Part shown: piece after piece, positions 35,371 through 43,699 of the stretch | Position numbering within the stretch: position 1 is the stretch's first letter | Layout of the letters: the number at the start of each line of letters is the position of its first letter | Origin: Bacteroides fragilis | GTDB lineage: Bacteria > Bacteroidota > Bacteroidia > Bacteroidales > DTGW01 | Reading direction: 5' to 3' | Length of the DNA stretch: 45,689 nt | NCBI GenBank assembly: GCA_945889005.1 | Contig: CAMDBI010000028.1 | Span: forward strand, 1-45,689 | The notes under the pieces: model-generated | Databases searched by the model: none | The model's input: only the letters and a program-made list of their open reading frames with translations | Told to the model about the DNA's origin: nothing | Made by a program: the position numbers and the translations under genes

Positions 35371-36267
35371 TTATTTCAATGAATCGAAAACACTCAGTAT
35401 TCGTTCAAGTTCGTCGTCGGATCTGAAGGGGATTGTAATTTTACCATCGCCTCTTGGATTGCGTGAGAAATTGACAAGTGCACTAAACTTGTTTTCAAGT
35501 TTTTTTCGAATATCCTCGTATTCTACGGGCAATTCGTCTTGTTCTTTTTTTATTTTAGGTTCTTTGGGTTTGTCGAGATTTCGAACCAATTCTTCAACAG
35601 CGCGTACCGAAAGACCTTCGTCGATAATTCGATTGTAAACTCCTAGTTGTTTCTTGGTATCATCGATAGACACAATGGTTCGTGCATGCCCCATCGATAT
35701 TTTGTCTTCTCGTATTCCATATTGAATTTCGGCTGGCAATTTCAATAAACGCAGATAATTGCTAATGGTAGCTCTTTTTTTGCCAACTTTGTCGCTCAAA
35801 TCTTCTTGTGTAAGGCTACATTCGTCTAGCAATCGTTGGTAGCTAATAGCCACTTCAATTGCATTAAGGTCTTGGCGTTGTATGTTTTCGACAAGAGCAA
35901 CTGCTAGCATGTCTTGATCGTCGACCATACGAACATAAGCAGGTATTTTGGTAAGTCCTGCCAATTTTGATGCTCTAAATCTACGTTCGCCGGTAATAAG
36001 CTGGTATTTTCCAGCCGACAATTCGCGAACCGTAATGGGTTGTATTACTCCAAGTTGTTTAATTGAAGCTGCAAGTTCAGCCAAAGCTTCATCGTCGAAG
36101 CTTTTTCGGGGTTGAAACGGATTGACTTCGATTTTGCTCAGTTCAATCTCGTTCATGGCTTGAACCGACTGAACTACATTAATAACTTCCTGGGGTGCAT
36201 TTGGCGAATGTGCTTCTTCTATAAGTGCACTTAATCCTCTGCCCAATGCCATTTTCTTTGGTTGCAT
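35371..36267 (-). CDS. parB: Chromosome-partitioning protein ParB
   Basis: A 298-residue ParB/Spo0J CTP-switch protein that loads at parS sites and works with ParA in origin segregation. The N terminus ALGRGLSALIEE is the ParA-interacting segment. The ParB/Srx domain contains NPFQPRKSFDDEALAELAASIKQLGVIQPITV and the CTP-binding GERRFRAS and ENIQRQDLNAIE motifs. A helix-turn-helix (LTQEDLSDKVGKKRATISNYLRLLKLP) binds parS, and a C-terminal dimer domain follows. I chose ATG at 36267 over GTG at 36288, because a TACTTTTG element overlaps the GTG. A terminator stands between parA and parB. No parS-like palindrome was noticed. Confidence 0.95.
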   Translation of the reverse strand: MQPKKMALGRGLSALIEEAHSPNAPQEVINVVQSVQAMNEIELSKIEVNPFQPRKSFDDEALAELAASIKQLGVIQPITVRELSAGKYQLITGERRFRASKLAGLTKIPAYVRMVDDQDMLAVALVENIQRQDLNAIEVAISYQRLLDECSLTQEDLSDKVGKKRATISNYLRLLKLPAEIQYGIREDKISMGHARTIVSIDDTKKQLGVYNRIIDEGLSVRAVEELVRNLDKPKEPKIKKEQDELPVEYEDIRKKLENKFSALVNFSRNPRGDGKITIPFRSDDELERILSVFDSLK

Positions 36268-36287
36268 ATACAAATTTTTTCTAGCCA

Positions 36288-36295
36288 CAAAAGTA
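36288..36295 (-). promoter_or_regulatory. Bacteroidetes -7 element (TACTTTTG) for parB
   Basis: Exact TAnnTTTG on the - strand, just after the terminator that follows parA and 21 bases upstream of the parB ATG. No -33 TTG at the usual spacing. Confidence 0.45.
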
Positions 36296-36299
36296 ATAT

Positions 36300-36333
36300 A
36301 TTTAAAAAAAATTCCGGCACTTAGTCCGGAATT
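36300..36333 (-). terminator. Intrinsic terminator between parA and parB
   Basis: On the - strand AATTCCGG (36333-36326) pairs with CCGGAATT (36317-36310) around an eight-base loop and is followed directly by a run of eight T. It lies 48 bases after the parA stop. Confidence 0.75.
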
Positions 36334-36381
36334 ACTTATGGCATTTATGAATAATAATGGTTGAAGACTATAAAAGCCTGA

Positions 36382-37158
36382 TTATAAGCCTTTATGTTCG
36401 TTTTTTTGGAATATTTCGCGAGCCAAATTCATATAATTGATGGTTCCCTTCGATTCGGCATCGTACAGCACGCATGGCTTGCCAAAACTTGGCGACTCAC
36501 TTAGCTTAATATTGCGTTGAACTATGGTATCGAAAACCATGTTTTGGAAATGCTTCTTAACTTCATCTACTACTTGGTTCGATAGTCTTAAACGAGGATC
36601 GTACATGGTTAGTAAGAAGCCTTCGATTTCCAGTGCCGGATTTACTCTCGATTGTATAATCTTAATGGTATTGAGAAGCTTACCCAAACCTTCGAGTGCA
36701 AAATATTCGCACTGAACAGGTATAAGAACCGATTGAGCGGCAGCAAGTGCGTTAACCGTAATTAAACCTAACGAAGGCGAACAGTCGATGAGTACGTAAT
36801 CGTAATCGCCGGCTATTTTCTCGATCACACCTTTCATCATTTTCTCTCGGTTGGGCAAGTTGAGCATTTCAATTTCGGCACCAACCAAATCGATTGAAGA
36901 TGGAATAAGATCTAAGCCATTTATTTCGCTGTGGAGAATAAATGGTTTGGGATCTTGTTCGTCTATAAGACATTCGTAAATACCTGATTTAATACTGCGT
37001 GTATCAAATCCTGTACCTGAAGTGGCATTTGCTTGGGGATCGGCATCAATAATCAATACCCGTTTCTCCAAAACGGCCATACTGGCTCCTAAATTGATGG
37101 CTGTGGTGGTTTTACCGACTCCGCCTTTTTGATTGGCTATAGCTATTACTTTGGCCAT
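36382..37158 (-). CDS. parA: Chromosome-partitioning ATPase ParA (Soj)
   Basis: A 258-residue deviant-Walker ATPase that drives ParB-origin complexes over the nucleoid. The deviant Walker A motif is [10 protein letters not shown] (residues 10-19), with the signature lysine in KGGVGK. Walker A' is [14 protein letters not shown] and Walker [20 protein letters not shown]. It has the short, chromosomal Soj form without the N-terminal HTH of plasmid ParA proteins. It precedes parB, from which it is separated by 114 bases with a terminator. The 147-base region upstream is very A/T-rich and shows no convincing promoter. Confidence 0.96.
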   Translation of the reverse strand: MAKVIAIANQKGGVGKTTTAINLGASMAVLEKRVLIIDADPQANATSGTGFDTRSIKSGIYECLIDEQDPKPFILHSEINGLDLIPSSIDLVGAEIEMLNLPNREKMMKGVIEKIAGDYDYVLIDCSPSLGLITVNALAAAQSVLIPVQCEYFALEGLGKLLNTIKIIQSRVNPALEIEGFLLTMYDPRLRLSNQVVDEVKKHFQNMVFDTIVQRNIKLSESPSFGKPCVLYDAESKGTINYMNLAREIFQKNEHKGL

Positions 37159-37305
37159 GTGAAAGATTTTTTTTTGTAATTTGGTTTTTTCTATTAATGC
37201 AATAATAGTTATTTATTCATTACCAATAAAATTTTTAGCGGTCGCTTTTGTTAATATCTTGTTAATAAGCTGTTTTTTTTATCAACAAACCAAAAGTTTT
37301 TATTT

Positions 37306-38544
37306 TTATTTACTTTTGGTACTGTCTTTTTGCCATATAATGAGCTCCTGCCCAACATTCAGATTTTTATCGGTCAAGTTGTTCCATGCACAAATGCTTT
37401 CTACACTACAGGCATGCTGAATAGCTATCTTATGAAGGAAATCGCCTTTTTGAACTTTGTATACTCCTTTTTTTAAGCCAGTTGTATTGCCGGCATTGTT
37501 CAACTGATCGATATAGTTGGTTTGTTTTACTTGTTTGCTGTAAATTCTGTTTTCGTTTTTCAGAAACGAGGTAGTTTTGTTAGAGGGCAATACCAATAAA
37601 TTGGGCTTCTCGGTATCGGGTATTATGTCCAAACGATACATTGGATTGAGAAATCGAAGGATGGCAGTATCGATCTTCAGACTTTGCGATAATTGAGCAA
37701 AACTTACCGCTTCTTCGACCCACAATGTGTCGGTTTGAAAGTATGAACATAGAGGTTTCTGAGCTTTTATACTGTGTTCGTGTGCAAAATTTATTACATA
37801 TACCGATGCTATAAATGCCGGCACATAGTTGCGGGCTTGTTCGCTCATGTATTGGCGTATTTCCCAATAGTTGAGTTTGTAACCCGAGCGAACTATAGCG
37901 TTTCGAACTTCGCCAGGGCCTCCGTTGTATGCTGCCAGTGCAAGGTGCCAGTCTTTAAAGATATCGTACAGGTATGATAAATAGCGGCAACCGGCATCGG
38001 TCGACAAATAAATATCGCTTCGTTGGTCGATATACGAATTGGTCTCGAGCCCCATTTGTTTGCCCGAATTAAGTTTAAACTGCCAAAGCCCTACAGCTCC
38101 CGACGACGATATTGCCAACGGGTTGAGACCCGATTCGAGTACAGGTAAATATTTAAGTTCCAATGGCAACTTGTATTTGCTTAAATAGTCTTCGAATACT
38201 GGGAAATACATTTCTTTTAGCCCCAATATGCGCGAAACCTGAGCTTTTCTTTCAATCAGAAACTTGTCGATATATGCCTGAACATCGGCATTGTAGTCGA
38301 GCTTAATAGCCGACAACTTGTTGAGTTGCTCTATGCGATATTCGTAAACGATGCTTGAATTCGACTGTGTGTGTTCTGCGATCTTTTCTTGAGCATTCTG
38401 ATCTGAAAGGTTGAAATGCCGAATTTGAATCATCGAATCGATTCGGTTGAGCACTTTCAATGCTGCCGAATCTGATGTTTCTTGCGCAAAAACGATGCTC
38501 GGGAAAATTGAAACAATAAAACTTACCAGATAATAACTTTTCAT
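37306..38544 (-). CDS. MltD-type lytic transglycosylase with one LysM domain
   Basis: A 412-residue paralogue of the MltD protein at 33182-34717. It has a signal peptide (MKSYYLVSFIVSIFPSIVFAQ), an SLT/GH23 domain at about 105-280 with catalytic Glu137 in PVLESGLNPLA, GLWQFKLNSG and AAYNGGPGEV, and a single C-terminal LysM domain (YKVQKGDFLHKIAIQHACSVESICAWNNL). It is a periplasmic murein hydrolase. The gene lies between tatA and parA, with a bidirectional-looking terminator just upstream, so it seems to be its own unit. The pair of MltD proteins around parAB may differ in septal versus lateral wall use (inference). Confidence 0.88.
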   Translation of the reverse strand: MKSYYLVSFIVSIFPSIVFAQETSDSAALKVLNRIDSMIQIRHFNLSDQNAQEKIAEHTQSNSSIVYEYRIEQLNKLSAIKLDYNADVQAYIDKFLIERKAQVSRILGLKEMYFPVFEDYLSKYKLPLELKYLPVLESGLNPLAISSSGAVGLWQFKLNSGKQMGLETNSYIDQRSDIYLSTDAGCRYLSYLYDIFKDWHLALAAYNGGPGEVRNAIVRSGYKLNYWEIRQYMSEQARNYVPAFIASVYVINFAHEHSIKAQKPLCSYFQTDTLWVEEAVSFAQLSQSLKIDTAILRFLNPMYRLDIIPDTEKPNLLVLPSNKTTSFLKNENRIYSKQVKQTNYIDQLNNAGNTTGLKKGVYKVQKGDFLHKIAIQHACSVESICAWNNLTDKNLNVGQELIIWQKDSTKSK

Positions 38545-38559
38545 TGCAAATGTTAAATA

Positions 38560-38593
38560 AAAATGCCTGTGATAAATACTTCACAGGCATTTT
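38560..38593 (-). terminator. Terminator after tatA
   Basis: AAAATGCCTGTGA (38560-38572) and TCACAGGCATTTT (38581-38593) form a perfect 13-bp stem with an eight-base loop in the 71-base gap between the tatA stop and the mltD-like start. T-rich flanks on both sides would let it work in either direction. Confidence 0.75.
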
Positions 38594-38615
38594 GTGTTTT
38601 TTTTAAGACTATTGG

Positions 38616-38822
38616 CTAATTCTTATCAATTTTTTCGATTTCCGATTTTTTTTCTTCTGATTTTTCTTCAAGTTTACTCGATTTTTTGAATTCACGAATG
38701 CCTTCGCCCAAGCCTTTCATGAGCTCCGGTATTTTCCGCCCTCCGAAGAGTAATAGCACAACCACTAAAATTAAAACAATCTCGGTAACTCCAAATGCGC
38801 CAAGAAATACAAATAAACTCAT
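38616..38822 (-). CDS. tatA: Twin-arginine translocase subunit TatA
   Basis: A 68-residue TatA/TatE protein, the pore-forming part of the Tat export system for folded proteins. After a short periplasmic N terminus comes the transmembrane helix [17 protein letters not shown], the hinge (GGRKIPEL), an amphipathic helix ([17 protein letters not shown]) and a charged tail rich in Lys and Glu. The FGGRKIPEL motif is diagnostic. tatC is not in the window. A TACATTTG -7 element lies 24 bases upstream and a terminator follows, so it is probably transcribed alone. Confidence 0.93.
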   Translation of the reverse strand: MSLFVFLGAFGVTEIVLILVVVLLLFGGRKIPELMKGLGEGIREFKKSSKLEEKSEEKKSEIEKIDKN

Positions 38823-38845
38823 AATATGTATTTATTAATATTTTT

Positions 38846-38853
38846 CAAATGTA
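38846..38853 (-). promoter_or_regulatory. Bacteroidetes -7 element (TACATTTG) for tatA
   Basis: Exact TAnnTTTG on the - strand in the 45-base gap between rseP and tatA, 24 bases before the tatA ATG. Confidence 0.4.
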
Positions 38854-38867
38854 AGAAAAATCTAAAT

Positions 38868-40181
38868 TTAAAAAAATAATCTGATGACATCGTTCAAATT
38901 TGCATAGATCAAAAGGCTAAATAAAAGTATCATGCCAGAAATTTGGGCATATTCCAAAAACTTGTCGCTTGGTTTACGACGAGCAATAATTTCGTATAGT
39001 AGAAACAATACATGTCCACCGTCTAGTGCCGGTATTGGAAGTATATTCATAAATGCCAGCATGACCGACAGAAAAGCAGTAAGCCCCCAAAACGCTTGCC
39101 AATCCCAATAGCCTGGAAAAATATTGCCTATTGAAATGAATCCGCCTAATTGTTCGTGTCCGTTTTTGGTAGTAAACAAAAGTCCCAATGACTTTACATA
39201 CATACCGATAGATGCAAACCCTTTGTCGATTCCGGCTGGTATGGCTTCGAAAAATCCATACGATTTGGTTTTTGTTTCCAAATAATTTCCGTTTTTGATC
39301 TGAACACCCATTAGTCCTGTTTCGGGAAGTTTCATTATAGTTGAATCAAACGAACCATTTCGAACAAAAAAAACTGAAATTTGCTTGTTTTTGTTTTTTT
39401 GAAGTTCGTTTTTGATTTCGTCGAAAAAAGCAGTTTTTGTGCCGTTTATTCCGACAATGCTGTCATTCTCAATAAGTCCTGCATTACCTGCAGCCGAGCC
39501 GTCCATTACCTTCCCAACAACAAAGGGTACACGTACCGAAATTGATATTTTTCGGTTTTCGATTAGCTGTTCGACAAATTGTTTGTCGAAATTTATTGTA
39601 ACTACAGTGCTGTCGCGAAGTACATCCATTGTTTTGGCTTTGTCTATTACAATACGAGTGCTTACTTCGGCAAAATCCTCAATTTCTTTTTCATCGATGC
39701 TGAGTATTTTGTCGCCATTGCGAAGACCGGCATTGTAGGCAACAGAGTCGACAGAAATACCATATTTTACATTTTTGTTTGGAAGATATTCTTCGCCCCA
39801 TACATATAGTATCATGGCAAAAATTATTAAAGCCCCAATGAAATTGACCATTACGCCACCAGTCATTATCAATAGCCTCTGCCATGCTGGTTTTGAACGA
39901 AACTCCCACGGCTGGGCGGGCTTTTTAAGTTGCTCGGTGTCAATCGATTCGTCGATCATGCCCGAAATTTTTATGTAACCTCCCAATGGAAGCCATCCAA
40001 TACCATATTCGCAATCGCCTTTCTTGAATTTAAACAACGAAAACCATACGTCGAAAAACAAATAGAATTTCTCTACTCGTGTTTTGAACAATCGGGCAAA
40101 AAAGAAATGCCCCATTTCGTGTATAACAATTAGAAAGGATATGCTAAGAATAAATTGCGCAATTTTTACAAGTACTTCCAC
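38868..40181 (-). CDS. rseP: Site-2 protease RseP
   Basis: A 437-residue intramembrane zinc metalloprotease that cleaves transmembrane anchors such as anti-sigma factors. The first helix carries the zinc motif HEMGH (near residue 21). PDZ domains follow (GLRNGDKILSIDEKEIEDF and GNAGLIENDSIVGINGTK), and the C-terminal helix has NILPIPALDGGHVLF, whose Asp is the third zinc ligand. GWLPLGGYIKISGM is also characteristic. It is encoded 52 bases after dxr, an association found in many bacteria, where dxr and rseP are adjacent. Confidence 0.95.
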   Translation of the reverse strand: MEVLVKIAQFILSISFLIVIHEMGHFFFARLFKTRVEKFYLFFDVWFSLFKFKKGDCEYGIGWLPLGGYIKISGMIDESIDTEQLKKPAQPWEFRSKPAWQRLLIMTGGVMVNFIGALIIFAMILYVWGEEYLPNKNVKYGISVDSVAYNAGLRNGDKILSIDEKEIEDFAEVSTRIVIDKAKTMDVLRDSTVVTINFDKQFVEQLIENRKISISVRVPFVVGKVMDGSAAGNAGLIENDSIVGINGTKTAFFDEIKNELQKNKNKQISVFFVRNGSFDSTIMKLPETGLMGVQIKNGNYLETKTKSYGFFEAIPAGIDKGFASIGMYVKSLGLLFTTKNGHEQLGGFISIGNIFPGYWDWQAFWGLTAFLSVMLAFMNILPIPALDGGHVLFLLYEIIARRKPSDKFLEYAQISGMILLFSLLIYANLNDVIRLFF

Positions 40182-40220
40182 GTTTTTTTAAATATTAGAT
40201 GTGAGATAATAGACATAAAT

Positions 40221-40260
40221 CATTTGTAATTTGTCATTTGTAATTAGTCATTACTAATTG
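40221..40260 (-). repeat. Short tandem repeat at the 3' end of dxr
   Basis: CATTTGTAATT is repeated with a 14-base period (40221-40231 and 40235-40245), and TAATTAGTCATTACTAATT follows. Read on the - strand this encodes the C-terminal MTNYK of Dxr. The words match the trpB 3' end (18581-18612). Confidence 0.55.
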
Positions 40261-41397
40261 TTCTGCATATTTTCGAGCTTCTAAGTCTGTTTCAATTAAA
40301 TCGCTCAAAGTAGGAATGCTTATAAAGGGTATTTTGTTCATGGTTTGTTCAATAATTTCTGACATATACAGAAAATCGATTTGTTCCGAGAGAAAAGCTT
40401 TCACGGCAACTTCATTTGCAGCGTTCATGGTGCAAGCCAGATTGCCGCCTATGTTCATAGCACTTAATGCAAGCGAAAGATTCCTGAATGTTTCTAAGTC
40501 TGGCTTTTCGAATGTAAGCTGTGGATAATCAACAATGTTGAAACGAGGGAAAGTTGTTTTAAGACGGTCGGGGTAGCTCAATGCGTATTGTATAGGCATG
40601 CGCATGTCGGGCACACTCAATTGTGCTTTAACAGAGCCATCTTCGAACTGAACCATAGAATGTATAATCGATTGCGGATGAACCACTACTTCAATTTGTT
40701 CGGGCGACAAACCAAAGAGCCATTTTGCTTCTATGGCTTCAAGTCCTTTGTTCATAAGCGAAGCAGAGTCGATGGTAATTTTAGCGCCCATGTTCCAGTT
40801 CGGATGACAAAGTGCTTGCGAAGGTTTAACATTTTTCAGAAAAGTTTTGTCTTTCTCTCTGAAAGGTCCTCCTGATGCGGTTAAAAATATTTTTTCAATG
40901 GTATTGCCCACTTCGCCAGTTAGGCATTGGAATATTGCTGAATGTTCGGAGTCGACAGGTAAAATACTCACACCCTTCTCAATGCAAAGTTTACTAATAA
41001 GATCGCCGGCAACTACCAGTGTTTCTTTATTTGCCAAAGCAATAGTTTTTCCCGCTTTAATAGCATTGAGCGTTGGTTTTAAGCCCGAATAACCAACCAT
41101 GGCAGTAAGTACAATATCGATCGATGGCATTTCAACTATTTGAGCTATAGACTCTTCTCCGCCATATACTTTTATGGGGTATTGCGAAAGAGCTTCTTTA
41201 ACAAACAGATATTTTTCTTTATTGGCTATTACAACATGGTTGGGCTGGTATTTAATAGCTTGTTCAATAAGAAGGGTGTCGTTGCTGTGAGCAGTAATTA
41301 ACTCAACCTCAAATTTATCGGGATTTTGATCAATAACATCGAGCGTTTGTGTTCCTATGGAGCCTGTTGAGCCTAAGATTGCTACTTTTTTCTTCAT
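40234..41397 (-). CDS. dxr: 1-deoxy-D-xylulose 5-phosphate reductoisomerase
   Basis: Converts DXP to MEP with NADPH, the committed step of the non-mevalonate isoprenoid pathway. The 387-residue protein begins with the dinucleotide loop ILGSTGSIGTQTLDVI. The metal/substrate region is ILPVDSEHSAIFQCL, with the catalytic loop SGGPFREKD and the CHPNWNMGAKITIDSASLMNKGLE block; GLSPEQIEVVVHPQSIIHSMV also fits. The C-terminal residues VMTNYK come from a short tandem repeat and are not part of the conserved fold. It is followed by rseP, and preceded by an M23 peptidase gene 19 bases upstream. Confidence 0.96.
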   Translation of the reverse strand: MKKKVAILGSTGSIGTQTLDVIDQNPDKFEVELITAHSNDTLLIEQAIKYQPNHVVIANKEKYLFVKEALSQYPIKVYGGEESIAQIVEMPSIDIVLTAMVGYSGLKPTLNAIKAGKTIALANKETLVVAGDLISKLCIEKGVSILPVDSEHSAIFQCLTGEVGNTIEKIFLTASGGPFREKDKTFLKNVKPSQALCHPNWNMGAKITIDSASLMNKGLEAIEAKWLFGLSPEQIEVVVHPQSIIHSMVQFEDGSVKAQLSVPDMRMPIQYALSYPDRLKTTFPRFNIVDYPQLTFEKPDLETFRNLSLALSAMNIGGNLACTMNAANEVAVKAFLSEQIDFLYMSEIIEQTMNKIPFISIPTLSDLIETDLEARKYAEQLVMTNYK

Positions 41398-41416
41398 TCA
41401 AATGAGAAAATAAAAT

Positions 41417-42292
41417 TTAAAAAACTATATAATTTTCGGGGTTAACGGGTCTTCCGTTGTTCCAAAGCTCGAAGTGCAAATGAGGACCAGTCGAGAATTC
41501 TCCCGAATTGCCTATTATTGCTATTACTTCGCCGGCTTCAACATGATTGCCAACACGTTTGAGCAATTCAGAATTATGTTTGTAAATAGAAATCAGATTG
41601 TTTTCGTGTTGAATTTGAATAATATATCCGGTTTCGATAGTCCAAGTAGCAATTATTACAGTACCATCTAAAACAGATTTTATAACTTCGTTTGTTTTAG
41701 CAACTATATCTGTTCCATAGTGGTTAATTTCAGCATTAAAAGAATTGGTAACAATTCCTTTAACCGGAGGGAAGAAATGTATTTGCGAAAGCGATTGCGC
41801 CTTAATCATCATTTGTTGAGGCGCTTCGTAAGGCAAGTTAAATTGTTCGTCTTCTTCAATTTTTTTGCGAAATAACGAATCTTCTTCTGATTTTGTAAAA
41901 TGAATCGTTTTCGATTGAAGGCTGTCGGATATTTGATCGTCGATGAAATTTTCGGGTGTTTTGCCTGCAATAATACTACTTATGTTTTCAAAATATACAT
42001 CACGTATTTTCAGTTCGTGCTCAACCGAATCGAGTTTTAGAGCATTCAATACTATGCGACGGCGCATATCGGTGTCGGGATAGCCAGGAATAAACTCTTT
42101 AATACCAGTATAGGCAATTAATGAAAAAGTGACGGCAATTAAAGCAACAGCAAGGGCTCCAATTATCCACAACAAGTTAAATCCTTTGAGCCGAATAAAT
42201 CCAACCTCTTCGAAGGTGTTGTCATTGTAAATAATAAGACGGTATTTATCCTTAAGTTTTTCGGTGTAGCTGCGTTGAGGCTTAACGGGCAT
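41417..42292 (-). CDS. Membrane-anchored M23-family peptidoglycan endopeptidase
   Basis: A 291-residue protein with a cytoplasmic N terminus (about 35 residues, KLKDKYRLIIYNDNTFEEV), one transmembrane helix (LLWIIGALAVALIAVTFSLIAY, about 40-62), a coiled region and a C-terminal LytM/M23 domain. The domain's zinc ligands are in NHYGTDI (His, Asp) and GPHLHFEL (His-x-His). The HYGTD form replaces the usual HxGxD, retaining both ligands. It is probably an inner-membrane-anchored cross-bridge hydrolase or EnvC/NlpD-like amidase activator. The genes of superoxide reductase, this protein, dxr and rseP follow with gaps of 15, 19 and 52 bases and may form one transcript. Confidence 0.9.
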   Translation of the reverse strand: MPVKPQRSYTEKLKDKYRLIIYNDNTFEEVGFIRLKGFNLLWIIGALAVALIAVTFSLIAYTGIKEFIPGYPDTDMRRRIVLNALKLDSVEHELKIRDVYFENISSIIAGKTPENFIDDQISDSLQSKTIHFTKSEEDSLFRKKIEEDEQFNLPYEAPQQMMIKAQSLSQIHFFPPVKGIVTNSFNAEINHYGTDIVAKTNEVIKSVLDGTVIIATWTIETGYIIQIQHENNLISIYKHNSELLKRVGNHVEAGEVIAIIGNSGEFSTGPHLHFELWNNGRPVNPENYIVF

Positions 42293-42307
42293 ATTTAACG
42301 TATAAAA

Positions 42308-42691
42308 TTATTCGACTACTTTAACTTCTTTTGGTTCGCTTTGCCACAAACCATGCTTAGTGCAATTCGACATAGCAGTTAGATTCATGCTCACCTGTGG
42401 TACAATGTATAAATCGACTTCGGCATTTACTGGTTGATTGCCAAAAGCTCCAGCCGAGTACAACGTTTGAGCCAACAATGTTTCGCGGTTCCAAAGTTGA
42501 ATGAAACTAATGAAGTGATCAGCATCGTCGGGGTGTTTGTAGTTTTCGCCCATTTTAACTTTAACTTTAAAAAGTTCGCCACGTTTGGCTTTGTTGTTAC
42601 AAATAACCTGTGGCGTATGACGATCGAAATAATCTTTGTGAATTTCCTTGTCAAAATTTTCTACTTCTGTTCCTTTAAATACACGTGGCAT
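42308..42691 (-). CDS. Superoxide reductase (neelaredoxin-type, class II)
   Basis: A 127-residue protein of the superoxide reductase family, which reduces superoxide to hydrogen peroxide without making O2. The iron-site ligands can be placed: His25 (DRHTPQV), His53 and His59 (YKHPDDADHF), Cys110 and His113 (NCTKHGLW). Spacings of 6 and 3 residues match His69/His75 and Cys116/His119 of desulfoferrodoxin. There is no N-terminal desulforedoxin Fe(Cys)4 domain, so it is the one-iron type. The ligand pair usually written HHI is DHF here. It fits an anaerobe or microaerophile, as does the bacteriohemerythrin. It lies 15 bases before the M23 gene. Confidence 0.85.
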   Translation of the reverse strand: MPRVFKGTEVENFDKEIHKDYFDRHTPQVICNNKAKRGELFKVKVKMGENYKHPDDADHFISFIQLWNRETLLAQTLYSAGAFGNQPVNAEVDLYIVPQVSMNLTAMSNCTKHGLWQSEPKEVKVVE

Positions 42692-42753
42692 AATGTGTTG
42701 AAATTTTAAAGTGTAAATATCGTATTATTTTTTTAAAAAAAGAGTGTTTTTTT

Positions 42754-42783
42754 TTGCATTTGTTGATTAATGGTATAAATTTG
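42754..42783 (+). promoter_or_regulatory. Consensus Bacteroidetes promoter for the initiator tRNA
   Basis: TTG (42754-42756), a 19-base spacer and TAAATTTG (42776-42783) match the -33/-7 consensus TTG-N19-TAnnTTTG exactly. Transcription would start near 42790, giving a leader of about 100 bases before the tRNA. It is the best full promoter match in the window. Confidence 0.65.
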
Positions 42784-42892
42784 CAGCCTCAAAGAAATGA
42801 CAGGGGTAAGTTCCGAAATGATTTGAAAAGCCTAACGGAATTAATAACTGAATACTAAATTTTAACAAAGCAATAGAAATTGAATAATATAT

Positions 42893-42965
<73 letters not shown>

Positions 42966-42971
42966 CAAAAG

Positions 42972-43010
42972 AAGCCCTTTAGACATAATGTTTAAAGGGC
43001 TTTTATATTT
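42972..43010 (+). terminator. Terminator of the initiator tRNA
   Basis: AAGCCCTTTA (42972-42981) pairs with TAAAGGGCTT (42993-43002), followed by the T-rich tail TTTTATATTT. It starts seven bases after the tRNA end, so the tRNA unit is complete and undamaged. Confidence 0.8.
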
Positions 43011-43066
43011 TCAGGGTGTAAAAAAAGTGTAAAAATACACATTGGCAAATGAAAAGAAAGACAATT

Positions 43067-43630
43067 TTAAAATAGTCTTTCTATATAAGGTGCTATTTTT
43101 TCACCCATCTTTATTCTATATGTAAGTTTTCTAAATTTCTTTGTTGGTTTGCCTCTGTAATGCTTCTTTAAATGTTTCTTATATAATTGCATATAGTTAT
43201 TTTCAAGTTCAGAATAATAAGAAACACCCCTGAATTGTTTTGAGTATATTTGACTTTGATAAAAGAAGCCATTTGCAGCCTCTCGGTGTAAAAACTTACC
43301 TCTATAAAAATATAGTTTTCTGCATAGTTTACCAGTTTCAGGGCATTCAAAGAGCCACATTTCACCTTTGCCCAAATTTGAAGGTCTTTTTATTAGATTA
43401 ACTGTATATTGAATTTTTATAGTTTCCTGAAAAGTATAATGAAATTGTATTGTCATTGTATTGGTATTGATTAAAGCCCCAATACTGCTATATTTTTCAC
43501 CGTTTCTATTCCAGTTTATAGTTGCATCATTACAAATGTTTGGCTTTAAATACTGCCATTCTATAAGCTTTTTTATGTTCAATGTTTTGACCTCATCAAA
43601 TAGATAAGGCATTGTTGAATATCTACCCAT
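43067..43630 (-). CDS. Hypothetical accessory-element protein with degenerate zinc-ribbon-like core
   Basis: A 187-residue basic protein. Its centre, GEMWLFECPETGKLCRKLYFYRGKFLHREAANGFFYQSQIYSKQ in outline, follows the pattern of phage/plasmid proteins with W-x-x-C-P-x-x-G-x-x-C-R-K-L-Y, then a second metal pair, then GLxYxSQ. Here the first Cys pair is kept but the second is replaced by HREA, so the metal site is incomplete. The tail (KKHLKKHYRGKPTKKFRKLTYRI) is strongly basic and could bind nucleic acid. It is the gene nearest the tRNA, last of the - strand series, and shows no sign of being a recombinase. Confidence 0.65.
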   Translation of the reverse strand: MGRYSTMPYLFDEVKTLNIKKLIEWQYLKPNICNDATINWNRNGEKYSSIGALINTNTMTIQFHYTFQETIKIQYTVNLIKRPSNLGKGEMWLFECPETGKLCRKLYFYRGKFLHREAANGFFYQSQIYSKQFRGVSYYSELENNYMQLYKKHLKKHYRGKPTKKFRKLTYRIKMGEKIAPYIERLF

Positions 43631-43699
43631 TTTTTTACTTTTTTAATTTTTGCCATTGTGTGAGGCTTATCACTTTACTGTCTTTGATATTGCTATATG

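Noticed and set aside
42784-42892. A second RNA gene in the leader before the initiator tRNA
   Set aside because: Only a short TTCCG...CGGAA stem is present; no cloverleaf or other recognisable RNA fold.
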